Assembly: GCA_902494945.1 (NCBI GenBank)
Contig: CABUVF010000156.1
Location: 1 to 5,004, forward strand
DNA: 5,004 nucleotides
Reading direction: 5' to 3'
Origin: an uncultured Collinsella sp.
GTDB taxonomy: Bacteria > Actinomycetota > Coriobacteriia > Coriobacteriales > Coriobacteriaceae
A program made the translations under genes and the position numbers. A model generated the notes under the pieces. That model had not been told where the DNA came from. It did not search any database and saw nothing but the letters and a program-made list of their open reading frames with translations. Below, piece by piece: positions 4,771-5,004 of the stretch (position 1 is its first letter; each line of letters starts with the position of its first letter).

Positions 4771-5004
4771 GGCCCCTCCCTTCGCCATCAGCGCCCCGGC
4801 ACGGCGAAACACAACGGTCACGCGGCCGAAACATCGTGGAATCGCAATCGAGAACGTATCGTAACGCAGCAGAAATCGAGCCGTCAGGTGACGCATAATT
4901 TCTTTCGCAAATTGACAACCGCATAGCGGAACACGGCCCGCGCCCCGTCATATGATTTCTAGCGGCTAAACAACAAATCAACGACGAAAGGGGCACGGGC
5001 CGTG
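4771..5004. other. Non-coding region upstream of the aldo/keto reductase
   Basis: No convincing gene lies here; short open frames on both strands show no family-like sequence. The best minus-strand promoter candidate for the reductase is CTGACG (4882-4887) and TACGAT (4858-4863) with an 18-base spacer. An alternative pairs TTGTCA (4913-4918) with TATGCG (4892-4897) at a short 15-base spacing. Both are weak. On the plus strand, TATGAT at 4951-4956 could be a -10 box for a divergent gene beyond the edge, but it has no good -35 box. The last bases, GAAAGGGGCACGGGCCGTG, could be a ribosome binding site with a GTG start, or half of a terminator of a minus-strand gene lying to the right. Confidence 0.4.
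4932..5004. repeat. GC-rich 15-bp inverted repeat reaching the window edge
   Basis: CACGGCCCGCGCCCC (4932-4946) is the reverse complement of GGGGCACGGGCCGTG (4990-5004) except at one position, which would be a G-U wobble in minus-strand RNA. The 43-base spacer is AT-rich by comparison. The right arm touches the edge, so the true extent is unknown. The right arm is also partly self-complementary (CACGG/CCGTG) and is followed on the minus strand by TTTCGTCG, as a terminator would be. Confidence 0.6.

Noticed and set aside
4771..4896. N-terminal extension of the aldo/keto reductase to ATG 4788 or 4896
   Set aside because: The added residues do not resemble the family N-terminus, and the best-spaced strong ribosome binding site (GGAGG) serves GTG 4770.
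5002..5004. GTG at the right edge as the start of a plus-strand gene
   Set aside because: AAAGGGG lies upstream at 8 bases, but only the start triplet is in the window and the same bases fit a terminator arm, so no gene is called.

Overview
The window looks like chromosomal DNA of a high-GC Gram-positive gut actinobacterium. A Collinsella-like member of the Coriobacteriia fits best. This rests on overall impression: GC-rich codon use, the style of the short lipoprotein signal, strong AGGAG/AGGGGG ribosome binding sites with GTG and TTG starts, and an aldo/keto reductase carrying a ferredoxin tail. No ribosomal or other marker gene is present to confirm it. All five recognisable genes read on the minus strand, so the window reads right to left.

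From the right edge: a 234-base non-coding stretch (4771-5004) holds a GC-rich inverted repeat that runs to the edge. It is followed by an aldo/keto reductase with a two-cluster ferredoxin-like C-terminus (3580-4770), a Gfo/Idh/MocA-family NAD(P)-dependent oxidoreductase (2470-3489) and endonuclease IV, nfo (1459-2325). Next come a well-formed promoter and a monocistronic amino-acid-type ABC transporter substrate-binding lipoprotein (451-1311), closed by a strong hairpin terminator. Last is the N-terminal part of a secreted protein of unknown function (1-332), which runs off the left edge.

The two oxidoreductases and nfo are separated by gaps of 90 and 144 bases, and each gap carries a copy of the same palindromic element. 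The copies align without gaps over 78 bases, 59 of them identical. Each forms a long hairpin ending 15-20 bases before the next start codon. Four consecutive base pairs in the stem differ between the copies, and both partners have changed so that pairing is kept. I see no obvious intrinsic-terminator tail. This pair is the most interesting thing in the window: a candidate intergenic repeat family or cis-acting RNA element that I do not recognise.

Functionally, the reductase and dehydrogenase probably act on carbonyl or sugar-like metabolites, with unknown substrates. Nfo repairs abasic sites. The binding protein captures an amino-acid-like ligand at the cell surface but has no permease or ATPase gene beside it here. 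Apart from the repeat pair, the genes are ordinary core or near-core functions, and there is no sign of phage, transposase or defence genes.
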